Source of the DNA: Epiperipatus broadwayi
Taxonomy: Eukaryota > Onychophora > Udeonychophora > Euonychophora > Peripatidae
Length of the DNA stretch: 64,000 nucleotides
Reading direction: 5' to 3'
Assembly (NCBI GenBank): GCA_028023455.1
Contig: JAQFVV010012982.1
Coordinates: forward strand, 122,001 to 186,000
Part shown: in pieces, positions 12,329-23,775 of the stretch
Layout of the letters: each line of letters opens with the position of its first letter
How positions within the stretch are numbered: position 1 is the stretch's first letter
Program-made: the position numbers and the translations under genes
The notes under the pieces: generated by a model
What the model was told of the DNA's origin: nothing
Databases searched by the model: none
The model's input: the letters and a program-made list of their open reading frames with translations, nothing else

Positions 12329-14560
12329 TTGTTGTGCATTTTTAATATGACGAAGAAGTCATCAAAAAAGAACAAGGTGATAAATAAAGGTTTGAAAGGT
12401 GATGAAACTATAATATCTAAAGATGGAGGTAATACATGTGAGAATTCTGTCGCCGTTAGTAATAACGTTACGACCGAAGTAAAAAGTATTGAGCTACGCA
12501 ATAAAAAAAGAAAACTGGATAAAGAAAATAATATTAGTGCATTCGAGGAGAAAAACCAGGACACAAAGGAAGAGGATTTATGTTTACATGTGGGGAAAAA
12601 TGCAGATAAACAAGATACGAGTTATCTAGATTTTAGTGATAATACGCTTGCGGATAACGTTTCTTGTCAACCCCCATCAAGGGCCTTCATTTGCTTAAAC
12701 TCTTACTGGAAAAGGATATTTACTAGTTGTATGTCGGCATGTACGTCCATTTTTAGTTTAATTATGCAATGTAATGAGTCCAGCGGTGAACATGTCCTTG
12801 ATAAACCTGATATAAACGAATACCTTAAGGTTCTTGATCAAAATAGTTTATTAAATACCGTTAAACATACAGCTTTCTTTGCTGCAAGGGGTTTTGTTTC
12901 TATTGAGTATTTTACCACCGATCAAAAAGAAAAAGCGGAGGCAACGATAAAAAAAATTCAAAATAAGAAAATATATTACGTCTCGAAAGAACCGAACCCC
13001 CTAGTTTACGGAAAAGTTTTGCATACTCCGCCTAATTTTGATGTTGAGTTTTTTAAGTCGGAAATAGCGTCGTATGCCGAAGTTAATAAAATGGAAAGAT
13101 TATTAACACCTGGAACTGCATTTCAAATCCCCTCAAATTCATGGTCAATTGTGTTGAAAATGAACAAGGGCATTTCAAAGGAACAGATCCCACATAAAAT
13201 TTTTAAAGATCATATGCCAATCTCCATTATTATTAAAGGTAGGCCACCCATCTGTTTTAGATGTAATCGTATTGGTCACATTGCAGCTCTGTGTGATGCT
13301 GGGCCATGTGTCAAATGTAATAAATTCAATCGTCTAAATCACTACTGTAACATAGCTCCATTAAAATCTTGGGCTAATGTTGTAAATAATAGTCCTGATG
13401 AAGAACTTATATACGAGCAGGAAATTATTGATGATCTCGAACTAGATAATGCTGCACCTGCTCAAATACAGAGGCAGTGCCTAGTTGGTGAAAGCTCAGC
13501 AACTATGGAAAATGAAGAAACATACATTGAGGTAAATGATATAGAGAAAACGGAAAACAACATAATTAATAATGATAATAATAAGCATGTTGACATAACT
13601 GAAATAGAGAAAACTGAAGTAAAGGAAAAAAAAAATAAGCAAATAGAAAATTTTCTGTCAAATGTCTCTGGAAGGCACCCATCTATAACTGAGTCAGAAC
13701 TTGAAACAGAGAAACTAAACCAAAATGAAATGGAACTTGAAATAGTAAATCTATACCATAATGAGACTGGTGTTAATATGAATGATTGTGGTCATGAAAG
13801 TGGCTATGGTAGTATAAGGCAATATAATCTTTGGATCCGCACTATGTATAAGTCATTAAATATAGTCACCATTAATGTTAGAGGCATCAACAGCCATGAC
13901 AAGGTACTAAAGCTTACTGATTATCTTGCTTCACAAAAATTTGATATTGCTATTCTAACAGAAACAAAGATAAATGTAAACACACCTGAACAGTTTATCG
14001 ATCAAATTAAACGGAAAGGTCTATTATTGTACAAGCAGAACATTAGACCGGCACAAGGTGTTGCCATTCTAATTAATATAAAGTCTAAAATTTATAAGGT
14101 GCGGATCATAAGTATGCAGATCAATCACATAGTAATCTCTTTTCAAATGCAAGAACAGATGCACTATGTTGTAGCAATTTATTCGACAAATAGAGGAAGG
14201 GAGGTGCCCAAAATTATTCAAGAGATGCAGTTCCACTTGACTCTGCGTCCAGGAATAGTAATAATTGGAGGGGATTTTAATGTCACGTTTCAGGACATTC
14301 CAGTTCAACTAAAAAATAAGTTGCAGGATATTGATGTGCTGCCATGTCAAAGTAAATATGGAGCAAATGCCTTTACTTTTTTTAATAGTCGTTACTCATC
14401 ACTGATTGATTTGTTTTTCATTTCGAGATCTAAGATAAAGGATGTTGAAATTGATACTTCAATTGTTGCTTTCTCTGATCACCTGCGTGTAAAGTTGGTG
14501 GTTGGGCTCTATGATGGGGATCCAGAATGTAGCTACCAGTTTAGCATAAAAAAATATTAG
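12329..14560 (+). pseudogene. LINE gag-like plus AP endonuclease region (743 codons)
   Basis: Residues about 1-110 are Lys/Asn/Glu-rich and probably disordered. Residues about 120-300 form a gag/RRM-like region. A CCHC knuckle (CFRCNRIGHIAALC) is near residues 309-322, with a second Cys/His cluster ending at about 341. After a charged linker, the EEP endonuclease starts near residue 509 (NIVTINVRG). It has the catalytic landmarks LTETK (about 543), GGDFN (about 647) and SDH (about 716). This enzyme nicks target DNA to prime reverse transcription. In related elements gag and pol are usually separate ORFs. Here they are joined in frame, and ATG 13844 (MYKSLNIVT) would be a natural ORF2 start. 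The frame ends at TAG 14558 after an A-run (about 14548-14554), where a 1-nt slip restores homology to the next frame. Confidence 0.88.
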
Positions 14561-14573
14561 TAATTCATTCAAT

Positions 14574-15773
14574 TTGACCTGTGATCAGAGATCGAATTTA
14601 ATTGTAGCTTCTTGTTACTTCACTAAGCAAACAGCCTTGTCTCCATGTGTGGCTTGGATTAGATTGAAAAAACTTATATCTGATGTCTGTTCTTCTGGAA
14701 TGGAACTGGATTTGTCTCAAAACCAAGTGAAATCCCGCTTAAATGACATTGCTAAAACCTTGCATTCTTTAACTACTCTAGCTAATAATCGCTCATTGAT
14801 CAACTCCCTGCAGGAAGAATATAATGACATCTATGAGAAAATGCAGGAAGAAATATATGCTATAAGATTGCGAAAGATACTCCCTAATATTGCCTGCATC
14901 ATAAAACCAACATTGAACTATGCCAAGGTGTACGTGCCACAGTCTAGAGGTATCACATGTGTCAAAACTGAGAATGGAGAGGTTTTGTCAGGGCTGCATG
15001 TGGATCAGCACATATATAAAAATCTGCAAAACACTATGGGAAATGATGAAAGGAACTCAGACCATTGGCCAAGGGTGATGGTGGCCAAGGATCAGCAGTA
15101 TATCTCACACCTGGATATTAGTGAGGAAATAACTAGACTATCAAATCACACAGTTACTGCTCATGATTCTATACCTGCCAGAATTTATAAATCAATATCT
15201 TACTTGATAATTGAAGTGCTTGCAAAATATTACAATCAGTTGTGTGCACAACCAATAGATTGGCCAATGATTAATAACAGAATAATTTTTTGTATAAAAA
15301 AGAATAGGAATATACACATCCCATATGTAAATGACCTGAGAAATATTACTATCGAGGACATTGACTCAAAAATATTTGCTAGAATTATATTGAAGAAATT
15401 GTATAATAGAATAAAAAATAGAATTTCAGTGGCTCATTACGCTATTAAAGGTAAGAGAGCAACTGATGCAATTATGAAGATCCAGGATGCAATCAGATAT
15501 GCCAGGTGTAATAAGTTAACTCAATTCTTTGCAATGCAGATAGACTTTAAATCTGCATTTGATGTGGTTGATTGGTCATTTCTGTCTAGTTCATTGGCAC
15601 CACTTGTGGAGGGTGAGGAGAATCTAATTACAGCAATCAACAATTATGTGACCAATGGGAGAATAGCGCTTAAAAACTTTGCAAGGCGTTCTAATTTCTT
15701 TGTTCCATCAAGGGGGATCCCACAGGGGTCTCCTCTGGCAGCCTCCTCTTTGCCGTTTATCTGGATCCGATGA
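14574..15773 (+). pseudogene. LINE reverse transcriptase, N-terminal half
   Basis: This continues the polyprotein in another frame. It contains RT motif A (QIDFKSAFDVVDWSFL, near 15537-15584) with the first catalytic Asp, and motif B (GIPQGSPLA, near 15713-15739). Just after motif B the frame runs into unrelated residues and stops at TGA 15771-15773. The following frame supplies the expected LLFAVYLDPMIKEI block from about 15748, so a 1-nt indel near 15745 splits the RT. The first ATG has no significance; the homologous region starts directly after the previous stop. The domain makes cDNA from the element RNA at the nicked target. Confidence 0.85.
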
Positions 15774-17089
15774 TTAAGGAAATAGAAGCCTCAACCAATG
15801 GGATTTTCTTACCTCAGCTCGGTGCCTTTGTTCATGTCACTGCCTTTGTTGATGATGTTATTATTATATTCGAGAATGTGGCCAGTGTGCATAGAATCTT
15901 TAACATCTTAAATAAATTTCAGATCTCTACAGGCTCATGTATTCAATCTTCCAAGTTGGCTGCATGGCAATTGGCTACTGCCAAGAGAATCCCATGTGAC
16001 TTCTTGGGCACGCCTTCCTCCTTTCTAGGGTTGCCTCTCTATCTGTCTAAAACTAAAATGAGTGCCCATTTGAACAAACTGGTTGTAAAAATCATCGAAA
16101 CTAAAATAAATGCCTTTTCCCCATTTAAATTGTATGAAACAACTAGAGCTAAACTTTTTAACGCTATTGCTGTTGGTGTGCTCTCTTACTATGGACCATG
16201 GATGAAAATCTTTAATGCCACTAGTCTTAAGATCATTCAATTGGCAAAAAGATATATTTGGGGTAAGAAGTATAGCCTGATACCTACTAAAATAATGCAG
16301 CTACCGATTGGAGAAGGGGGTCTCAATTTAATTGACCCTAAGTCATTAGTGAGCTTCATTAAGGCAAGAGCTTATTTAAGGATCATTGACGATAATTCGC
16401 TCAGGCCGCTAACACAGAATATTAATATAGATTCTAACCTGGGGTCGGACGGAGTATCTTATTTTGATGATATGATGATTGCATACAGGGATATCCAGGA
16501 TGATCTAAACTTAGAGACCTTAGATAATTTAAAATATAAAGAGCTAAAAAATAGAGAGCTTTCTAATGAAAACTCCTGGCTCAATGCCTCATTAAAAAAA
16601 ATTCTAAAAAATTTCCAATCTATTTGTACATCACAGTCTGTTATGAAATTTATTTTCAGATTGATAAATGGAATTTTGCCAACCACCACTTTTTTTTTAA
16701 ACCGAAGGCTGAAAATGGGCCTGGATGATCTATGCAAATGCTGTAACAGATCCGACGAGACCTTTCTTCACCTGATGGAGGAATGTACAGCCTTTAGTGA
16801 TTTGAGATCTATGGTCTTTCATAAGCCTATTGTGAATCTAAGACTCTTATTTAAAGAAAACATTGTTTTATTCAAGCCTCATAATGCCATAGTTATTGTG
16901 CATGTAATGAGAGCAATATGGATATCTAGGTGTGCTCTGATCTTTGATAACAAGAAGATATATTGGAAAAAAAAAATGGAAAAAGAATGGGATGACATGT
17001 TTTATAAAGGTTTGAAATTTTGGCCAAGAAAAACGTTTTTATTGGTATGGGGTGGTTATGTTCCTACAAGGTGTGAAATGTGGAGCTGA
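15770..17089 (+). pseudogene. LINE reverse transcriptase C-terminal half and zinc knuckle
   Basis: RT motif C reads FVDDVIIIF (about 15845-15871), with both catalytic Asp residues intact. Thumb-like sequence follows, then the L1/Tx1-typical LPIGEGGLNLIDPKSLV (about 16303-16353). The tail has a Cys/His cluster, CKCCNRSDETFLHLMEEC (about 16735-16788), resembling the zf-RVT domain of these LINEs. The frame ends in TGA at 17089. Its ATG overlaps the previous stop (ATGA), but this results from the frameshift and need not be a reinitiation signal. Confidence 0.88.
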
Positions 17090-17257
17090 ATGCTCTTACA
17101 GAACACTGTTTAAATGAAAGGTGGAGATAATGTAATTTACTGGATACATTTGAACTTAATTTATTTTTTAAAGTAATGATTGTTACGATGTATGTACTGA
17201 ATCGAATGTAAATATAGTTTTTTTAATAAAAAAACAAAAAAAAAAACAATAACCACT

Positions 17258-18575
17258 CAATAATGTCAATGATGATGTGCTATATGTCTGAAACTTGTCA
17301 ATATTTCCACTCATGATATGATTTGATCTAATCTAATACTAAATTCACATTATTATGTGAAACTATAAATAATTACTACTCTCATAATGTATATATTCTA
17401 AGTACACTTTCCCAAGTTAAGTTGATGGAGTTAGATGTTAGGTTTTATTATAGTAATTTTTTTTGTCATTGTTTGCAACCAGCTTAACACAATTTATCAC
17501 AGAATCTCAAATTTAGCATTACATTATAAAAATGAAACCCATTACATCATTGCAATACATAAACTAAGCTGCCACTGTTTTTGATATAATAAAATGATTA
17601 ATGAGTAAGATGGTCAGTGGTTTTGGACAAACTTTTCATGATAGTATTTATATTTAACTAAAACTACATACCATTAATTATATGTAAATACAGTCAAATA
17701 TTTATTATTTTAAATTAAAATATGCATTAGGTAGTTAAAGGTCTTCACATATTGGAGAATATAAAATAATCATTGGGGAATAAAATCATTCCATAAATAA
17801 TCCTCTAGCTAACTAATTATTTACAATCATTTTATTCTTGTATTCTCAAACTGTAATTATTGCTACTTACACTACTTGATTGATGTAGGATTAGTGACCA
17901 TCATCTCTACTTTTCATGCTAGGACTGCTGTTTGAATGAATACATTTTGAAATGTCTTTCAGATGACAAAAAGGCTTAGATTTTTTACTTCAGGATAGCC
18001 CATAGTCACCAAAATAGTCATGAAATAGTGGTCAATAATTTGGTCTGATTAGATGGGTATCAATGTCCTAAATATAAAAATAAAAAAGTATAATTGTCAT
18101 ATAATGCAGCTTTTGCTACTAAGGAAAAAATGTCATACTTTTATGGGTGATGGAACTATACATATTTTTTTAACATAATAATTGTATTTCTTCAAAATAA
18201 CTAACTTTTAGTATCCTATTACACATTGTTAAAAAAATTAGTGTTGTCAAATCAATCAGGCTTTTTAAATGTATATGATTAAGTTTTATCACAATTTTAT
18301 TAACATATTTTTGTTTCCCAACTTATTTTCTTTTCCTTTAATTCTAATCATGATTTGATCTAAAATTCAATATATAATGTTTTATTTGAAATCTTAATAT
18401 TGGCAAAAGATTAAGTTATATATGTGATATACATTAACAAATTCAAATATAATTTTAAAGATATTCACCCATGTATGACTTAACATACAAGATATTTATA
18501 AACATATGGTTTGGTAAAATAAAAACATATTTAGATTAAAACCTGTGATAAAAATGTTTCTATAAGAGTAATAAT
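17258..18575. other. AT-rich DNA, no recognised feature
   Basis: The first roughly 40 bp are the right half of the repeat unit interrupted by the LINE. The rest is anonymous AT-rich sequence. Confidence 0.45.
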
Positions 18576-18579
18576 TATA

Positions 18580-18830
18580 TAAATTACTTATTATCACCGC
18601 CGTTAAAACCTTTTTTAATAACAGCACACACCTCTTTTTTTTTTCAAATTGTATATGACTTATAAAATATAATGTTTTTTTTTTCACTAAATCCAATCAA
18701 AAAATATCATTAAAAATATATACTCTCCTTTTGTCTTTGCAAAAACTTTATTTTTTCCATCAGCATATATACATTTACTTGTTCACCACACACAACGTTT
18801 CGACCACCTTATTTGTAGTATTTGTATTGT
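18580..18830 (-). repeat. PLE-LTR-like repeat with GTCGAAACGTT motif, inverted partner of 30.2 kb
   Basis: The reverse complement aligns with 30112-30345. Both contain TACAAATAAnGTGGTCGAAACGTT, then a GATGGAAAAAATAAAGTTTTTG block, then GGAGAGTGTATATTTTTTGA, and both end in a TGATAATAA-containing stretch. GGTCGAAACGTT is the 3' half of the hammerhead-like motif known from PLE terminal repeats, but the CUGAUGA half is not preserved in this copy. There is no ORF. The likeliest reading is a truncated or solo PLE terminal repeat of a family distinct from the coding PLE copies in this window. Confidence 0.55.
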
Positions 18831-19859
18831 ATAATATTTTAAAATTGACAAATAATTATAATTTGTTTCTGATATGACTTGTTTCAAAGTTTAACTACTT
18901 GTTTTTATTGTTTTTTTTTTATTATTTATCTTAATAAAATATGGTGAGAGATGATTTTTATTAATATATTCAGTAACTATATATTTAAAGATTACCGATA
19001 ATGTTTTAATTCTAATAGTATAAAAGTAAACTATTTGTAAATCTAAAGCTACACACCACTAATCATTATTTTCAAGGAGGGGGCTCAAGTTTAAGATTTG
19101 TGAATAATATAAAACTAACCTATAAAATCCAAATGTATTCACACCTATAACAAGTTAGTCTTTAAAATGAATATTTGATATTTTATGTTTTTTAATTAAA
19201 TCTGCTTAGACATAGTTTTTCTTAAAAATTTCAAGTCTCGTAATTAAAGCTCTCCATTACACTCACATCACAATGAAAGCAATAAAAAATAATAACTATT
19301 GAGAAAGTTTCGAAATAATTTTTATTATGTAAATAGGATATGTATCTCTCAGAAAAACAATGCTGAGATTCAAATATTTTTTTGAAAGTTTTTTGTTTTT
19401 CATCACTTCATTTGGAGAGCTGAAAATTATCTGTTCTAATGACGTTATCAAACAATTTTTAAAATATTACAGAGCATTATTAAATGATATTTTTATTGCA
19501 CTTATATTACATTTATAGAGATTCATGTTTTATAATCATACAATAAATTTGTTAGAATAATAGTAGTCTAAAATATTAAATGCAAGAGCATTGACTTTTA
19601 TGTTGTATTTCAACATTTAGAAGCTTTTTTAAAATATATATATATAAGACTATTATGATTTTATACATTTTCAAGCTTATGATCTAAGTCAATATATTTT
19701 TTCTATTTAGTTGGGAAAGCAACTGAAATTTTGGGATCATTTATTACCAAATTATAAACTTTGGACATTGTATTTAAAACATTAATGAGTCAAAAAGATA
19801 CAATTTTTGTTTTAGCTTTTAATTAATTCAAATAAAAATCCATTATCAAACAGATACTC
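18831..19859. other. AT-rich DNA, no recognised feature
   Basis: Nothing supportable was seen. Confidence 0.45.
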
Positions 19860-19872
19860 TATCTTGATACTG

Positions 19873-20404
19873 TCATATGATTACCATTTTTTATGTCTAC
19901 ACAAACTGTTTACACAGAGGCAAAACTCTCCATATACTAGCGCCACTCAGTGCAAGCCAGAATAATCAATGGATGCAGGAAGGTTTTTGCATAAAATTCC
20001 TATCCAGTGCCTACTCATCTAATATCACTGACTAGTTTCTAGCTTGTGGTTCCAAAGACACCAAAAAGAATGGTTGTTGAACTGAGTTCAGATCTATATG
20101 ACTATATAAGTTAATGAGCTTGAATTGAAAACATTATTGTATTTTCATTTTGAACTCAAAGCATTCTAGTTAGCTAATAAAATAAAAGGTGGCTTCTGGA
20201 AGGTTGCATTAGATCCTAAGATCTAGGTGCAGTGCTCTTAGATCCAAAGCGCCTCACTGATGAAAGCCACAAGCTAGAAACTAGTCTGGGGATATTAAAT
20301 GAGTAGACACTAGATAATGATTTTATGCAAAAACCTCCTTGCATCTATTGATTACCCTGGCTTGCACTGAGGGATGCTAATGTATGGAGACTTTTTCCTC
20401 TGTA
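19873..20404. mobile_element. Foldback element with hammerhead-like motifs, copy 1, 13-bp TSD
   Basis: TATCTTGATACTG flanks the segment at 19860-19872 and 20405-20417. From 19914 the left arm (ACAGAGG, CTCCATA, CACTCAGTGCAAGCCAG, GGTTTTTGCATAAAAT, GACTAGTTTCTAGCTTGTGG) is mirrored, with mismatches, by the right arm ending at 20403. The arms are about 150 bp or longer around a central AT-rich part. The outer 41 bp of the left end (19873-19913) is missing from the right arm but matches the outer end of the second copy at 49.7 kb, so the right end is deleted here. There is no ORF. The TSD length resembles that of PLEs in this window. Confidence 0.8.
20252..20291 (+). ncRNA. Hammerhead-ribozyme-like motif (type I layout)
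   Basis: CUGAUGA is at 20257-20263. A short stem AGC/GCU with loop CACAA follows, then GAAAC at 20277-20281, a two-base loop, and GUC ending at 20286. Stem I would be CCUCA (20252-20256) with UGGGG (20287-20291), five pairs including one G-U. The order matches a type I hammerhead with the very short stem III described for PLE ribozymes. One weakness is that the first stem II pair, normally G-C, is A-A here. The predicted self-cleavage site follows C20286. This assignment is by pattern only. Confidence 0.5.
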
Positions 20405-20417
20405 TATCTTGATACTG

Positions 20418-21235
20418 ACTATAAATTATTTTTATGAAGTCTTTTATAATAGTAATAGCCATTTTTAACACCAGTTTTTATTTCATTGTTATTGATGGTG
20501 AAAAATATGAGGTATTTGAATTAAAAACTGCAGTGAACAGGTATATACATCAGCTTCAAATATGATTTTCATTTTTTAACAAATGCTTCTTCTCATATCA
20601 TTTTGTAATAATAATAATATATATATGAATATGATTTTATAGAGAAACCAGTTTCGTTTAAACATTTCCACAAATCTTAATTGATTTCAAATTCGTTATA
20701 AAATCAATAAAAGCAGTAAATAAGTAAGTCATACTTTTCTTATTGATACTGTTTTTGTATTGGCTTGTACTACAATTTTATTTATATAGCATTTTAATAT
20801 TTTAAATACAACGAACTGATGTATCCACTTATATATAGTTATTGGAAGCAGTCTTTTCAATAACATCATTAAAGATATTTTTGTGTTAGTATATAACATT
20901 AATATTTAATAATAATTATTCTATTTTTTAATTTTTTTAAATTGCAACCGACAACATTTTCTTAAGATCAAATGGCATAATTTTGCAATCTGTATAGACC
21001 TATAAATTTTATTATTTTTTAAAAAACCAAACTTTTATTGTGCTAAACATTTTTTATCATCTACATTTATGGCAAAATTTGGTTTAAATTCAGCTTCATG
21101 GAATAGACTAGTACAATGTTTATAGATTATAAATGATTCATTATTTACATACATAGGATTGACATAAAACCAAAATTAATAATAGTAAAAGAGAACAAAT
21201 ATATAAAAATGATATTATAATGGTGTTGGGAGAGT
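20418..21235. other. AT-rich DNA, no recognised feature
   Basis: Nothing supportable was seen. Confidence 0.45.
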
Positions 21236-21239
21236 AATC

Positions 21240-22130
21240 AGACTCCATGTAGCATTAATGATGCTTGATGGGGCAAGTGCTAGATCTCTGTTTTTAACTT
21301 TTGAGATTTTATTGAAAACAGTGATTGTAATTTCTAAAATGTAGGGTTGAAGCAAAGATGGCATCTTATGAACCAAAGGGTATACATAAGAAAAATAGTG
21401 ATTCTAATTAAAGGGGGAAAGCCTCTTTTTATACTATCAATAAGAATAACACTAGAAGAAATATGAAAATTAGTAATTGATTCAACGATGTTTTTGTATA
21501 TGAGAAGAGCATAACACTGGATTAAAAAATGGTGTATTGCTTCTTCAGACTGATGATAAAAAGAGCAAGCTGGACCAACGTTAGTAAAGGACCATCTCTG
21601 GCATAAAAAATGACTAGTAGGTAAAGCCTCCAAATTAATTTTAATAGTCAAATCAAGATATTTTGGCTCTAATTACCAGAATTTAAATTTTTTGATTATT
21701 TGTTTATTAGTGATGTTAAGAATAGATAGAGAAGGATGTGTTTGGCACCATGTTGTAGGCCTCCAAAAAAGATGATTTTTCTGGAGATTGTCTAGAAGCT
21801 ATGTGTTTGATTAAGGAATGAAAAAAAAAATTAACTTTACAGGGTGGACGTGTGACTTGAGTAAATTTCTTAGTGTTTGGTTAAACAGAAACGAATTTAG
21901 AAATAGAATTAAATGACCTATGAACATAAAAGGTGTGTATTGAGTGGAGGGAGAGACCATTTTCTTTGGCATTCTTTTGTAAGGTTTTAATACTGATTGC
22001 AACCACTCTTTTGTTCCAAAATAGTTTTGAACAAATCAATATAACCTACTAAGATTTGAAACCTTTCTGTTTTTAAAAATTGCTTTGACTTGTTCAGCTA
22101 TATACCTCTGTCCAAATTTAAATGAGTTGA
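21240..22130 (-). pseudogene. 3' fragment of a Tx1/L1-type LINE
   Basis: Minus-strand frames give the C-terminal part of a LINE polyprotein. The block LEALPTSHFLCQRW, a Cys/His-containing stretch with HHFLIQC, and ITIFLMYTLWFIRCHLCFN parallel ILPTTTFFLNRR, the zinc knuckle and VHVMRAIWISRCALIFDN of the 12.3-kb LINE. Some knuckle cysteines are lost. A more upstream piece lies at 21811-22130 in another frame, with several stops between. Divergence is high, so this is a different, older element. RT catalytic motifs are not included, consistent with 5' truncation. Confidence 0.65.
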
Positions 22131-23019
22131 TATGTTGAATATTTAAAAAGTACATCTAATTTAATTTATTATTATTCAAAAGATGATAAAACAGTCTTCT
22201 CTATCTTTTCAAATTATCATTCTTATCTTACTAAAGAATTACATTTACTGATAAATAGGATTTTTTTAAAAATCTATACGTTAATTTTTTTTTACTGCAT
22301 TGTCATTAACATGTAGATTTTAAAGTAACAAAAAAAAAAGCTTCTAAGAAGTTTATGATTAATAATTAATTAAATCTTGTTTATAATTTTAATCATTTTT
22401 AAGTCTTCTTGACTGACGTCAACTCCGAACACTTAATAAATTGCTAATAAAGCTCCACATTAATAAAATTTAATGTGGGGCTTAATATTAACTTACCATA
22501 TTTATTTTTTAATCAAATTATTAATAATAGAATTACTGTCACAGAATCAATCTGGATTTTTATTTTTTAGGAATTCAAATATTAAACATTCATATCTACA
22601 TTATATATTTTTTCCTAGCTGAAGAGTAAAATAAACCTATGATTTGCCATAGAATTGAAATCTCTAAAATATATAGAGACTAATTTGCTGTCAAATCTAT
22701 ATAACTGTGCAAGGAAATCAGTCTGTGTTCAAAACTTTAGGTTTTTAATTTCAGGATATTAGCTTGAATAGTGTAAAAGAATAAAAGACAACTCACAGAT
22801 GTGCAAGGGCATTAGTTCTAGTTCTGCATCCTAATCTTCATTGCATAAAGATAGAAGTCAGATATTGGATAAGATAGAGACTTTATAGCATTATCTACTA
22901 GTCATTGAGTATTCAAGTTTACAATAGATAACACATCCACCTCACCTCTATTTAAAAGTCCATGATACTAGTCGATTTTATACTGAATATCATTTCAGCT
23001 TAGAAATCCAAAACATAAC
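22131..23019. other. AT-rich DNA with one short hairpin
   Basis: AAGCTCCACATTAA (22450-22463) and TTAATGTGGGGCTT (22470-22483) form a 14-bp hairpin with one mismatch-type pair. No gene or further repeat is visible. Confidence 0.5.
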
Positions 23020-23029
23020 ATAAGCAGGA

Positions 23030-23488
23030 CTTCTAAGTAGTATGTAATTTGTCTTTACTGAATGCTTTTTATATATGTAAATAGAGAGATGTGAACTCAG
23101 GATTTTTCAGCATATATCTCGAGCAACTGATGCACATGATCACACATGTAAAAAACATACGTATTTCATGCAGAATCAGTGGGCCAGATACCAACATTGT
23201 TTTTCAATGAATAGAATTGTTGACCAATTTGAAGGGTGAGAAAATTGAAGCCTGTCCATTAATGTTTGAGGAAATAGCTATCTTAATGTCAATTGAGCAC
23301 TGATTGTATATATGTGAGGGAGATTATAATCTGGGCCAACTGATGAGTGCTGGTTCTGCATGAAATATATATATTGAGGAATCATATACTTTTTTAAACT
23401 TGTGTGTGGTCATCTGTATCAGTTGTTTGAGATAAAGTAGAGGATAAATAGACTGAAAAATTTTGAGTTCAAATCCCACTATTTAAAT
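23030..23488. repeat. Head-to-head pair of tRNA-like repeats flanked by 10-bp direct repeats
   Basis: Positions 23231-23488 form a plus-strand copy of the 3.1-kb repeat, with B-box-like GAGTTCAAATCCC at 23465-23477. Positions about 23060-23212 are a shorter minus-strand copy, whose reverse complement has ATCTGGCCCACTG, GTTCTGCATGAAATA-like sequence, GCATCAGTTGCTCGAGATA and TCCTGAGTTCACATC. ATAAGCAGGA stands at 23020-23029 and 23489-23498, as if the inverted pair had inserted as one unit. It could equally be two independent insertions. Confidence 0.55.
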
Positions 23489-23775
23489 ATAAGCAGGATT
23501 TATTTTGAAAGAATGAACATTAACTTATAACATTATCTTTAGAATAAAATCTATTTTTAATGCCTGAATATTTTGATATTAGAGCATGCTAATCTATGAT
23601 CTAAACAATAATCAGCCCCACTTGTATTTACATAATATTAACTTTTTTTACATTCTGATCCTCATCTAATTATAATGTCATCTACAAGATGTCAATGTTA
23701 TGTTGATTTGTCTGTTTAAACAAAGATTTCATTGGTCATTTTGTTGAGTAATAATAGAGATAAACATTTTTTATA

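Larger units (their letters stand above)
12261..17244 (+). mobile_element. Full-length Tx1/L1-type LINE with 13-bp TSD
   Basis: AACAATAACCACT occurs at 12248-12260 and again at 17245-17257, directly after the A-rich 3' tail, so both ends of the insertion are defined (about 4.98 kb). A 68-bp leader precedes the first ATG. Protein order is a gag-like region with CCHC knuckle, AP-type endonuclease (EEP fold), reverse transcriptase, and a C-terminal Cys-rich zinc knuckle, followed by a roughly 150-bp 3' UTR. The GGLNLIDPKSL block after the RT and the CxxC-HLxxxC tail point to the L1/Tx1 group. Two frameshifts (near 14550 and 15745) make it non-functional as it stands. Its base composition is less AT-rich than the flanks. 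Confidence 0.92.

Noticed and set aside
12259-12564. 101-codon minus-strand frame over the LINE 5' end
   Set aside because: Shadow of the LINE coding strand.
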